From: Candidatus Kuenenia stuttgartensis
Lineage (GTDB): Bacteria; Planctomycetota; Planctomycetia; Gemmatales; Gemmataceae
Direction of reading: 5' to 3'
DNA length: 44,573 nucleotides
NCBI GenBank assembly: GCA_945875585.1
Contig: CAMCLK010000110.1
Span: 1-44,573, forward strand
This document shows positions 19,901-26,156 of the stretch, piece by piece. Numbering within the stretch: position 1 is the stretch's first letter; every line of letters begins with the position of its first letter. A program made the position numbers and the translations under genes. A model generated the notes under the pieces. The model saw only the letters and a list, made by a program, of their open reading frames with translations. It was not told the origin of the DNA and made no database searches.

Positions 19901-22900
19901 TGACTGTGGTTGGCGCGACAAACCTGACCACCACCGCCGACACGGTGTTCGGTAACATATCCAACACCTTCACAGGGCCGATCACTGTCTCCACGGGTAC
20001 CGATGCCAAACTTCGGGCCCAGAATGCCCTTAACTTCAATAACTCCACCATTGGTGGTAATTTGGTTGTTAATTCGATCGGTGTGGATCAGGTCATTGGT
20101 TCCACGATTGCTGTGACCGGAACCACCGACATCGATGTCACTTCCACCGGAAACATCACACTCGACAACGCGGGGACCAATCTTGGAGGCGCCTTCTCCT
20201 TCAATGCCCTGAATGTGACCCTCGTGGATACCAACACCATCCTGCTGGGTAACGGCACGGCCGCGGGTGTTCTCGACTTGAAGGCCGCGACAGCCATCTC
20301 CCAGTCTGGTGGTACAGCACTTCAGGTCGCGGGTGACACACACCTGTTGGCCACTGGCGATATCACTGTGGGCAACCCCACCAACACCTTTGGTGGCACG
20401 GTCGACTTCAAGGGCGCTAATGTCAGCGTTGCTGATTCTTCGCCACTGGTGTTGGCTGCCTCTTCCGCAACTGGCACCCTGACCTTGGCCAGCGGTGGCT
20501 CCATCACCCAGATCGGAACCATCACGGCTGGAAACACCACCGCAGCCGGTAACGACATCACCTTGACGGATGCCGGAAACGACTTCGCTTCATTCGGTGC
20601 CCTCAGTGGCAATAATGTAAACATCAACGATATCAATGCTCTGTCGCTCACCACCAGCAACATCACCGGCACGCTGAATGTCACCACCAACGGTGCCATC
20701 ACCAACAGCGGCGCCCTGATCGTGGGCGGTGCCGCCACCCTCACCGCTGGTTCCAGCAACAACATTACGCTTAACGACGCCGGCAACGACTTCGCATCTG
20801 TTGGCATCATCAGCGGCAACAATGTTGTCATCAACGACATCAATGCTCTGGTACTCGATGCCAGCACTATCAGCGGTACCTTGAATGTGACCACCAACGG
20901 TGCCATCACCGACAGCGGTGCTCTGCTGGTTACCGGTGCGGCAACCTTCGCCGCTGGTTCAGCCAACGACATTACCCTGAACAACGCCAACGACTTCTCT
21001 TCCGTCGGCATCACCAGCGGTAAGAATGTCTTTATCAACGACATCAACGCTCTGGCACTCGACGCCAGCACCATTAGTGGCACGCTCGATGTCACCACCA
21101 ACGGTGCCATCACCGACAATGGCGCTCTTCAGGTCACCGGCGCAGCGACCTTCGCTGCTGGTTCCGCCAATGACATTACCCTCAACAACGCCAACGACTT
21201 CTCTTCCGTCGGAATCACCAGCGGCAAGAATGTCGTCATCAATGACATCAACGCCCTCATCCTCAATGCGAGCACCATCAGCGGCACGCTTGGCGTCACC
21301 ACCAACGGTGCCATCAGCAACAGCGGTGGCTTGGTTGTCACTGGCGTTTCCACCTTCGCCGCAGGTTCCGGCAACGACATCACCCTGAACGTCGCCAATG
21401 ACTTCTCATCCGTTGGCATCACCAGCGGCAAGAATGTGACGATTTACGACATTAACGCACTCGCGCTGAATGCAATCACCATCAGTGGCGATTTGGACAT
21501 CTATGCCTCGATCAACGGTAATGGAGTGATCACCCAGAACGGCGCTCTTGCGATTGGTGGCGACACCACCATCAAAACCAACGACAATGTCACCCTTGAA
21601 AACTCCGCCAACATCTTCACTGGCAGTTTCGGTGTGACCGCATTGAACCCCAACACCGTGAAAGTCGTCGATTCAACCCCTCTGGATTTGTCGGCATCGA
21701 CCATGGTTGGCAATCTCATCGCGACCAGCAAGGGCGCCATCACCCAAAGCGGAATCCTCGATGTCTTGTTCCGTTCCGAATTCAAAGCAGGAACTGGCAG
21801 CGACATCACACTCAACAATTTGAACAATACGCTTGCCAGTGGCGTCTCATTCGATGGCGCCAATGTCACCATCAACAACTCGGTTGACCTCAATATTGAA
21901 GGCACAGCAGCCGGCAATCTTGATATCAATACCGCCGGCAAACTCACTGACATTTCCGCGGTGAACGTCTCGAACAATGCCACGTTCCAAGTGAGCGGAA
22001 CAGGTAATACGATTGACCTCGACAGTCTTGCAGTCATCGGCTTCATCACTGTGAATACCATGGATGGCAACGCCACCATCGTGAATGCCAACGACATCAA
22101 CTTCAGCGGCAATGTGATGGGGATCTTCACCATCACCGCACTTGCCGGTGGCATCAGTGATGTCGGGCCTTTGAATGCTCAAAACGGGCTGGTTCTTGCC
22201 GCCCCAGGTTTCTCAACCATCACACAAGATCTGCTCGGTACTGGCGGTCTGGTGTTCAATGGCACAGGCACGCTCACTTTGGATGGCGACAATTCCTTCT
22301 CGGGTAACACCATCCTCACCGCTGGCATCTTGGTCCTCAACGGCTCACTGGGTAACAGCAATGTTCAGGTGACCGGCGGTATGATGCGCGGTTCTGGCCC
22401 GGTTGCTTCGCTGACTTCCACTGGCGGTACCGTACGCCCCGGCCAGAGCCCCGGAGTGTTCGACTCCGCTGGTAATGTGTCTCTTGGCAAGGGCAGCTCG
22501 TACATTGTTGAACTCGATGGAACAACACCCGGTACCGGCTACAGCCAGGTTATTGGCACCAACATCACACTGGGTTCAACTCTCGCACTGACCACATCCA
22601 CGGGCTTCAATCCACAGGTGGGCGAGCGGTTCACCATCGTCTTCAACAACGGCACCAATCGGGTGAACGGAACGTTCGCTGGCTTGCCGGAAAACGCCAC
22701 GGTCAGTCTGGGTGTCCTTCGGTTCCACATCACCTATAAGGGCGGACCCGATGGCAATAACGTTGTCTTGACGGCCATCAACAATGTGCCAACACCTCCC
22801 GGACCGATTGTTACTGCTCCGTTCTCCTTGGCACCCGGATCTGTGGTGACCTCCATCGGTGGCGGTGTTGTTGAAATCACCACCCAAAATGGAAGAGTTC

Positions 22901-23757
22901 AGCAGATTGTACCGTTCGCGGGCTATACAGGTCTTCTTTCGGTCAATGCCATCGACCGCACAGGTGAAGGCATTGCTGATGGTTTGCTGGTAGCGGTTGC
23001 CTCGCCCGGCGCAGCGCCTCACATCATGGTGATTGACGCTGCCACAGGTCGCTCGGCACTGAGCTTCTTTGCCTTCGATCCGGGCTTCTTGGGTGGCCTG
23101 TCGGTTTCCAGCGGCTTGTCAGCTATCGGCGCCACCAACACCGCTGTGATTGTTGCTGGTGCTGGCGCTGGCGCGCAGCCTTCGGTCAGCGTGTTCAATG
23201 CTGTGACTGGCCGATTCATCAACCAGTTCTATGCCTTTGCGCCTGAATACAACGGTGGCGTGAATGTGGCCATGTCTAACCCTGATTCCACGGGTCAAAG
23301 TATTGTGGTTGTGGGTGCCAAGACCGTTGCTCACGTGGTGGCCTTCGACCTGAACCAAACCAACAGACCGGTGGCCAGCTTCTTGGCTTTCGGTGCGAAT
23401 ATCATTGGCGCCAATGTTTCGGTGGGAGACATCGATAGCGACGGCACCAACAATATCGTGGTCGGTGCCGGTGCTGGTGGTGCTCCTTCGGTGGCCATCT
23501 ACACATCACGCGGCCAGAAGGAAGTGGAATTCCTCGCCTACGCACCTGGCTTCCGCGGTGGTGTGAATGTTGGCTTGACCGACTTTGATAAGGATGGATT
23601 GCTTGAAGTCGCCACCGGTTCTGCTGGCGGCGCACCTGGAACGCTGTTCATTTTCGACAACCCAACAGATGTGATCTTCTCCGCATTCCAGACAAGCTTT
23701 GCCACCAACCTGATGATTGGCACCAACCTCACCCTCGAAGTCCAGCAGCCTGCCTAA
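10975..23757 (+). CDS. Giant beta-solenoid surface protein with C-terminal FG-GAP-like propeller
   Basis: A 4,260-residue Thr/Asn/Gly/Ala-rich protein. GGAG at 10962-10965 lies 9 bases before ATG 10975, which is therefore preferred over ATG 10960. The basic N-terminus 'MARRTWSSLFRSLFGG' leads to 'LLEQMEDRTTPANF', a motif recurring in large planctomycete exported proteins; there is no hydrophobic Sec signal. Residues about 200-650 hold a 131-residue tandem repeat, and about 3,200-3,500 a 68/69-residue repeat. Much of the rest follows a degenerate unit like 'NVTLxDSxxLxLxxSxxxGxL', as in filamentous haemagglutinin-like solenoids. Around 3,750-3,805 is an autotransporter-associated beta-strand repeat ('GTLTLDGDNSFSGNTILTAG'). 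From about 3,940 there are FG-GAP-like blades with calcium-type loops 'DIDSDGTNN' and 'DFDKDGLLE'. Inferred role: adhesion or surface layer. No autotransporter barrel or LPxTG anchor is seen. Confidence 0.9.
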   Translation: MARRTWSSLFRSLFGGISGNQTKQAQRANLLLEQMEDRTTPANFTFGGGILSIDLNITNGAGSNNEEIFLTSTSNGGDYLFTLNGSNVFFGSDQSGLTGTGTNTLTITNALALTDVNLADVGGQSGAAVIFSNSSTFSYFDNFNVNLSNTPGAATVASNTTFNSGTLTVQNAGSIAIDAALSATGQTIGLTTTFGAITGSGLVTAATADLNAVTGITANLSAATITADSTNGNISIDNAIAADINSLTTGTGNIVFNNTGNASFGTVATTDGSVDLEAISGDLTVATSVTAGGSNNLSLTTTTTGNIVVTGTVNAAGNLVTATSAGTISGPGLITAATADLNAVAGINATLSAATITADSTNGNISIGNAIAASVNSLTTGTGNIGFINTGNASFGTVSTTDGFVELEAISGDLTIATSATAGGSNSLTLVTTTTGNIVLTGTVNAAGDLVTATSAGDISGNGLVTAATADLNAVTGITANLSAATITADSTNGNISIDNAIAASVNSLTTGKGNIVFNNTANASFGTVSTTDGSVDLEAISGDLTVATSVTAGGSNNLSLTTTTTGNIVLTGTVNAAGDTVTATSAGDISGAGLVTAATADLNAVTGITANLSAATITADSTNGNISIDNAIAASVNSLTSGTGNIVFNNAAGDVLFSTVTATKGSVSLDTLGGRLVTNSPVFAGGTGNDISLTSDTQIVVGNSLQAADAITVTSGGALDITSTGGLFAGGDVTLMSGVQGITIAYDIVTNGGLVNFKSATTISDDVAIITTNGGATGGSVQFDSTVTGVNNATNSLGIIAGSTGNVSFGGNFNGDSIKTSLNIISANNVTTAFAINANALTVGGGVNNFSSTGTGGTITNAVAFGNTGPLTLGQSGGTQTFSGGVNTTSVGGLVTLNGTIATTDSAIGLGAVTLGSNTTLDANDNSGNGDVVLGAVTGTGFSLTLDGNDVTGTSVSGVSALTLQNVTGTGSFNGAVDATSLSVGATVNNFSSTGSGGTITNAVVFGNTGTLTLGQAGGSQNYFFGLTATAPSLISLAGTFGSSNSPFVLGDIDTGVNLIADTVVNAGGADITFGGTIGGGFALSANSVGTTTFEGAVGGGGQALASLSTNASGTTKINGGAITTTGNQTFNDNVALGAATQFTTTSSGTITFNGSVSTSGNTVTFNANGSGDVVANTSTNDFGTVEITDANNVSLTDGNGIAFNTSAIRGNLDINAGGQAGSGLITQNGALNVGGDTSILTPDNVTLDNPGNIFTGTVGITASNVNTVKITDSTALQFATSTGIGNLLATSNGAISQVGKLEVAFAAEFDAGSKNDITLNNPGNDFSTVKITSGKDVTLVDINALAFESSLISGALNVTTSGTITQNAPLSVAGPATFAAGLGNDITLNENTNDFSAVTVTSGGNVTLTEGSGFDIGGISGIGNGALSVSGLVTITASGGITTSGAILFQGLTSATSIGVAGAAGQVQYAASVFTNLTNGATSITIGNAVQSGAVIVNAVSFSDPVSILSTGKSGTITVNGTITGTDNASVNLSASPTTIFLNSDIVTAGQAITLDNGSGGATTIVLNANVALDTTSSNAFPVGANITLRGLVDSDSTARSLNLNGGSGGSVLLTDTIGSTSSLSSLTINGSNVNLDDIGDVDTVGVTGGTTVNATTGVTFNGTTYKTDGFQSYTATNLNAAATSGTTAFSTTADNLNFFTLNQLTLNGADFTANTQGVGQIGLAGGIDGSNSVTPVETATLTTTGSINLGLVTDLKALNANATTLSLRNNISNTTDVAIVANVVLENNITIQTGNDISITGTIDSDNLSPRSLALDTGSVGDIVVTGAVGSLALLNAVTIVNANTATFNSSINVGDMRVFDATTGVTVQGNLTAFFLSTAATANTYDFVLNGSNNSVTGPSTVLSNTGTVVLGNDATDVFLFTDGIDVVDVSPTDSTSIAGFIRTAGKAIHLDQVNLTANATVDATNNGSSLTGATISLTNGVVLNGFVLTTLGGSTGSTDVTGTVPVNNGELIAESGNLNIGTGATTATVTLTAQNTLIQAKAGALTVNAGSSITGGAGNNVVLQSDNIFINSGTGSITTGGTVTVAPVTLSRNIYLGSAASSPLPGLKVNQSGIDAINTSLLIVGQNGGSGAVTVGITNVNDLLQIVANGGGAKVFVTGALTSTVKSGPITGIEIDGSGSTTVISAPIVTAGTDVLIDDAVQIDAGSVLIDTTNGGAVPTGANVTITGGTNGIFATKGASNSLVITAGQNGLVDLGALNGFGTGGTGSLVTDLTVTGLQINLPNTTNVAGAASLTADPTGASIINVGAALTTGTTLSLNSASINLDADLTAGTSLALTGAVTLTNSVVLSGDGITVTGTINADNNDLTLDGKSGSSTVGAVSVTGAITNAANINIQDATGVTLSKVTAQTIQLSNTLTGAVSFNDDLTVAGQLSAAAASYSVAIVGPNNTIGGPVSFLNTGALTIGNDDSDVTVISSGASRPLQTLLQGSVTFGGVTSLGLVSATNSGGNLTLGADTLELGYNNAGNAFGTLVINTVNSFTASAGALASATLAINAGSIGQTAGTLAPVGTANLTATGTINLAGANNLGGDVTFKGTNVTINDSTALTLAGASSATGNLVLSSTGGISQTAGSVKVTGSTALNATGAAISLNQATNAFTGPVAFDGSNVALTATGAINLATSTATGTLDVNATGAISQSGALAVTGKSTFSGTNISLNAANSFANDVKFTGNNVVLNDANADLNITTGSSATGNLNVTSAGALTDEGTITVGGNAAFAAVSALLDGLAVTGTVAVSTSGNATLVNATKLALAASTVGGNLAATATTGDLTDSGAVNVNGNAVFTTSATNATITLDQAAVAGTVQLNTTGATANASYTSASAVTLNGSTVGGSLLLSTPGDISQTAAVVIGGSSTLNGAVINLTNPANDFVGAVGFTGSNVSLRDSNILSVGGSATGTLTLNAVSLTQSAVLTVVGATNLTTTADTVFGNISNTFTGPITVSTGTDAKLRAQNALNFNNSTIGGNLVVNSIGVDQVIGSTIAVTGTTDIDVTSTGNITLDNAGTNLGGAFSFNALNVTLVDTNTILLGNGTAAGVLDLKAATAISQSGGTALQVAGDTHLLATGDITVGNPTNTFGGTVDFKGANVSVADSSPLVLAASSATGTLTLASGGSITQIGTITAGNTTAAGNDITLTDAGNDFASFGALSGNNVNINDINALSLTTSNITGTLNVTTNGAITNSGALIVGGAATLTAGSSNNITLNDAGNDFASVGIISGNNVVINDINALVLDASTISGTLNVTTNGAITDSGALLVTGAATFAAGSANDITLNNANDFSSVGITSGKNVFINDINALALDASTISGTLDVTTNGAITDNGALQVTGAATFAAGSANDITLNNANDFSSVGITSGKNVVINDINALILNASTISGTLGVTTNGAISNSGGLVVTGVSTFAAGSGNDITLNVANDFSSVGITSGKNVTIYDINALALNAITISGDLDIYASINGNGVITQNGALAIGGDTTIKTNDNVTLENSANIFTGSFGVTALNPNTVKVVDSTPLDLSASTMVGNLIATSKGAITQSGILDVLFRSEFKAGTGSDITLNNLNNTLASGVSFDGANVTINNSVDLNIEGTAAGNLDINTAGKLTDISAVNVSNNATFQVSGTGNTIDLDSLAVIGFITVNTMDGNATIVNANDINFSGNVMGIFTITALAGGISDVGPLNAQNGLVLAAPGFSTITQDLLGTGGLVFNGTGTLTLDGDNSFSGNTILTAGILVLNGSLGNSNVQVTGGMMRGSGPVASLTSTGGTVRPGQSPGVFDSAGNVSLGKGSSYIVELDGTTPGTGYSQVIGTNITLGSTLALTTSTGFNPQVGERFTIVFNNGTNRVNGTFAGLPENATVSLGVLRFHITYKGGPDGNNVVLTAINNVPTPPGPIVTAPFSLAPGSVVTSIGGGVVEITTQNGRVQQIVPFAGYTGLLSVNAIDRTGEGIADGLLVAVASPGAAPHIMVIDAATGRSALSFFAFDPGFLGGLSVSSGLSAIGATNTAVIVAGAGAGAQPSVSVFNAVTGRFINQFYAFAPEYNGGVNVAMSNPDSTGQSIVVVGAKTVAHVVAFDLNQTNRPVASFLAFGANIIGANVSVGDIDSDGTNNIVVGAGAGGAPSVAIYTSRGQKEVEFLAYAPGFRGGVNVGLTDFDKDGLLEVATGSAGGAPGTLFIFDNPTDVIFSAFQTSFATNLMIGTNLTLEVQQPA
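11578..12940 (+). repeat. 393-bp in-frame tandem repeat, three and a half copies
   Basis: Units begin at 11578, 11971, 12364 and 12757 at exactly 393-base spacing (131 codons); the last fades after about 12,920. Copies share long stretches of identical DNA, for example 'CACCGCTGCCACGGCAGA' at the start of each unit. The identity at silent positions points to recent duplication or gene conversion. Confidence 0.95.
20581..21484 (+). repeat. 204/207-bp in-frame tandem repeats in giant gene 1
   Basis: The 'GACTTC' of the repeated 'NDF(A/S)SVGI' block recurs at 20581, 20788, 20992, 21196 and 21400, at offsets of 207, 204, 204 and 204 bases. Each unit encodes about 68 residues with 'INDINAL', 'STISGTL', 'VTTNGAI' and 'ATFAAGS'. 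One unit carries a single extra codon. This is a younger expansion of the degenerate solenoid unit seen across the protein. Confidence 0.93.
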
Positions 23758-23763
23758 TGCCAG

Positions 23764-23889
23764 CGGTGCTGAAAAGGTAACTGTGGTTTTCTGTAATCCC
23801 TTCCACGCGTGATGTGTGGGAGGGGAATAAACAGGAATTTAGTTCGATGTAGCCGATAGGTTACCCCCCAACTTGCGTTGGGGGCTCGA
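23764..23889. repeat. Double-hairpin tandem unit, copy 1
   Basis: First of two nearly identical units with a period of about 127 bases. It contains a hairpin with an 11-bp stem (CCCTTCCACGC at 23798-23808 with GTGTGGGAGGG at 23814-23824, loop GTGAT) and, at its end, the 26-base CCCCCAAC/GTTGGGGG hairpin element (23861-23886). It starts 6 bases after the giant gene stop. Confidence 0.92.
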
Positions 23890-23890
23890 G

Positions 23891-24017
23891 CAGTGCTGAA
23901 AAGGGAACTGTGGTTTTCTGTAATCCCTTCCACGCGTGATGTGTGGGAGGGGAATGAACAGGAAGTTAGTTCGATGTAGCCGATAGGGTTACCCCCCAAC
24001 TTGCGTTGGGGGCTCGA
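23891..24017. repeat. Double-hairpin tandem unit, copy 2
   Basis: Second copy of the 127-base unit. It differs from copy 1 at a handful of positions (for example AAACAGGAATT versus GAACAGGAAGT, and one extra G before the final hairpin). Both hairpins are retained, including the 26-base element at 23989-24014. Confidence 0.92.
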
Positions 24018-24041
24018 AACGCAGGTGATGCGTCTGAAAAT

Positions 24042-24079
24042 AGAAGAAGCCGCGCGGTTGGGACCGCGCGGCTTCTTCT
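24042..24079. terminator. Bidirectional intrinsic terminator
   Basis: AGAAGAAGCCGCGCGGT (24042-24058) pairs perfectly over 17 bp with 24063-24079 around a TGGG loop. The arm ends give TTCTTCTT on the plus strand and a matching T-rich arm on the minus strand. It separates the convergent giant gene and DEAD-box helicase gene and can serve both. Confidence 0.88.
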
Positions 24080-24099
24080 TTAGACCTTCTTATAGGTTA

Positions 24100-25401
24100 C
24101 TATTTCGATGCTGTTCGCTTGCCAGCTGAAAACGGACGCGGGCCACGAGTGCCGCCCTTGCCGGGCAACCTGCTAGGCTGGAACGGTCTGCCCGATGGCA
24201 TGGTCCGTGGTCCACGATCACGGTCGCGACGATCGCCGTCATCCATGCCCTCGGATGGAGCAGAGTCCGCGGATCCTTCGAACGGCAGAACTGGAATGCG
24301 CTTGCCAATAAGCCGTTCAATCGACATCAGCAACCGACGTTCTTCAGGCTGGCACAGCGACAACGCGGTACCGCCAGCACCAGCGCGGCCGGTGCGGCCG
24401 ACACGGTGGACGTAGGTTTCCGGATCGAGCGGGATATCGAAGTTGATCACATGGCTGATGCCCGTGACATCGATTCCGCGGGCGGCAATGTCGGTAGCAA
24501 CCAAAACCTGCAACCGGCCGGTTTTGAAATCGTTCAGCGTGCGCTGACGCACATTTTGCCGCTTGTCGCCGTGGATTGCCTCGCTGGAAAAGCCAGACCT
24601 GACCAAAAGCATGGTCACCTTGTCGGCACCGTACTTGGTACGGGTGAAAACAATGGCGCGTTCCAGTGTGACGGACTTCAGATAAGCGATCAAAGCAGCC
24701 GGCTTGGCCATCTTCGTGACCGGGGAAACCCGGTGATCGATGATTTCCAGAGGGGTCTTTTCCGGAATAATTTCAATACGGGCGGGATCCTTGAGGATCT
24801 GCCGAGCCAAAAGCTCAATGGGCGCTGGCATGGTTGCCGAGAACAGCAGGTTCTGCCGTTCCTTGGGCATGTGTGTCATGATGTGACGGAGGTTTGGAGC
24901 AAAGCCCATGTCGAACATCATGTCGGCTTCGTCGAGAACCATGGTTTCAACGCGGCCTAAATCGATAAAGCCTTGCTCCATGAGATCGACCATGCGACCG
25001 GGAGTGGCAATAAGGATGTCCACGCCGTGGCGCAATGCACGCACCTGAAGCGACTGGTGCACACCACCGTAAACAGCAATCACACGCAAAGCCGCACTGC
25101 GACCATATTTGAGGAAGCTTTCGCAAACCTGCACGGCGAGTTCACGGGTAGGGACCACAACAACGGCGCGAATGCGCCTACCGTGGCCTTTAGGCGGGTT
25201 TCCCTTCACCAACAAGCGGTGAATGATGGGCAGTGCGAAAGCTGCTGTTTTACCTGTTCCTGTCTGGGCGCTGCCCAGCACATCGCGACCTTCAATAATG
25301 GGCGGAATAGCCTGCGACTGAATCAGAGTGGGGATGGTATATCCCAAGGTTTCGAGAGAGCGCAGAATAGGTTCAATCAATCCGAGATCGGAAAAGCTCA
25401 T
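24100..25401 (-). CDS. DEAD-box ATP-dependent RNA helicase
   Basis: A 433-residue cytoplasmic RNA helicase of the RhlE/CsdA/DeaD group, which unwinds short RNA duplexes in ribosome assembly and mRNA turnover. All motifs are present: Q motif 'PTLIQSQ' (24-30), Walker A 'AQTGTGKT' (45-52), Ia 'PTRELA' (84-89), 'TPGR' (133-136), 'DEAD' (157-160), 'SAT' (188-190), 'VFTRTK' (251-256), 'ATDIAARGID' (302-311) and 'HRVGRTGR' (332-339). After about residue 375 comes a short basic Arg/Gly/Pro tail ('DGDRRDRDRGPR', 'SRLPGKGGTRGPRPF'), the usual RNA-binding extension. The ATG at 25401 is preferred to the TTG just before it. A candidate promoter lies about 125 bases upstream, implying a leader of roughly 120 nt. 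Which named subgroup it belongs to is unsettled. Confidence 0.95.
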   Translation of the reverse strand: MSFSDLGLIEPILRSLETLGYTIPTLIQSQAIPPIIEGRDVLGSAQTGTGKTAAFALPIIHRLLVKGNPPKGHGRRIRAVVVVPTRELAVQVCESFLKYGRSAALRVIAVYGGVHQSLQVRALRHGVDILIATPGRMVDLMEQGFIDLGRVETMVLDEADMMFDMGFAPNLRHIMTHMPKERQNLLFSATMPAPIELLARQILKDPARIEIIPEKTPLEIIDHRVSPVTKMAKPAALIAYLKSVTLERAIVFTRTKYGADKVTMLLVRSGFSSEAIHGDKRQNVRQRTLNDFKTGRLQVLVATDIAARGIDVTGISHVINFDIPLDPETYVHRVGRTGRAGAGGTALSLCQPEERRLLMSIERLIGKRIPVLPFEGSADSAPSEGMDDGDRRDRDRGPRTMPSGRPFQPSRLPGKGGTRGPRPFSAGKRTASK

Positions 25402-25525
25402 CAATAGCGGTCCTTGTGGGACTATGTTCCCAGGACCGAATACGATGAACGCAACAAACGTTCAGAAAACGATTCAACCTGGCTTTAAGCCGAGTTGCCA
25501 GTAGGGCGACAAGACTTGATAAACT

Positions 25526-25554
25526 ATACTACCACACATTGGGTCGATTGCCAA
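25526..25554 (-). promoter_or_regulatory. Candidate promoter of the DEAD-box helicase gene
   Basis: On the minus strand TTGGCA (25554-25549) and TAGTAT (25531-25526) are separated by exactly 17 bases, an optimal sigma70 spacing. It is the best promoter match in the gap before the helicase. It lies beyond the stop of the upstream membrane protein gene. Confidence 0.5.
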
Positions 25555-25598
25555 CCGAGCAGTGGATATTGGCTTCTGTTCCAGCCCGCATAATCGGC

Positions 25599-26015
25599 TT
25601 AGGTCCACGCCAAAAACGTTAAATCGAAGATCAGCAGAAACAATCCTTGAACTACAACGGCCCACCCAAAACCCTTGAGCAGCGGTTGGGAACGAGTCGC
25701 CAACACGATTCCCGCCACGATGTAGCCCACATCGAGGCCGCTGTTGATGGAAAGGATTTGACGTAAAAAATCTGGATCAACAGTGCGTGTCAGCAGATTG
25801 GCCCACCCAATGATGCCATCAATCAGCCCCCAGATTCCATTCATGAACCAGAACCCACGCCAGAACTGGGTGTGTGCTGATGGAAGCCAGTACAGGCCGG
25901 CAATAGACGCCCCCAAAGCGATAAACGCCCAGGCAAGCAATCCAGTGGTCAGGTGAAGCAAAATAGGTGGTTCCATAGTTGATTTAATAGGAGAAATACT
26001 GCCATTTGGCGACAT
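25599..26015 (-). CDS. Small integral membrane protein, function unknown
   Basis: A protein of 138 residues, or 125 if the second ATG at 25976 is used. About four hydrophobic helices can be seen: 'LTTGLLAWAFIALGASIAGL', 'WFMNGIWGLIDGIIGWANLL', 'VGYIVAGIVLATRS' and 'WAVVVQGLFLLIFDLTFLAW'. The conserved-looking 'WRGFWFMNGIWGLIDGIIGW' resembles a small uncharacterised bacterial membrane family, but I cannot name a function. Neither start has a clear ribosome binding site. It is on the same strand as the helicase with 197 bases between and is divergent from the secreted-protein run starting at 26157. Probably a real gene because of the coherent membrane topology. Confidence 0.7.
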   Translation of the reverse strand: MSPNGSISPIKSTMEPPILLHLTTGLLAWAFIALGASIAGLYWLPSAHTQFWRGFWFMNGIWGLIDGIIGWANLLTRTVDPDFLRQILSINSGLDVGYIVAGIVLATRSQPLLKGFGWAVVVQGLFLLIFDLTFLAWT

Positions 26016-26156
26016 TATGAAAATATTGCCATTCTTCCGTTATTGGCTCTCTTCATCATGTTGCACCATTGACAACCGCGCGCCTTTATCCAACGCTGGT
26101 GGATACTCCGGGGCTGCTCCTGGACTCATCGATTCGACACAAATGGAGATGCCGAC

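Larger units (their letters stand above)
23758..24099. other. Intergenic region after giant gene 1
   Basis: About 340 non-coding bases between the convergent giant gene and helicase gene. It holds a tandem duplication of a double-hairpin unit (23764-24017) and a strong bidirectional terminator (24042-24079). No gene is supported: the minus-strand frame across the repeats encodes the same peptide twice purely because the DNA is duplicated. Confidence 0.8.

Noticed and set aside
23754..23999. An 81-codon minus-strand frame that encodes the same peptide segment twice
   Set aside because: The repetition comes from the duplicated non-coding 127-bp hairpin units; there is no start context and the frame crosses hairpin stems.
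24042..24079. Long perfect inverted repeat as a possible IS end
   Set aside because: It is a single short hairpin with T-rich arms between two convergent genes, which is explained by a bidirectional terminator.
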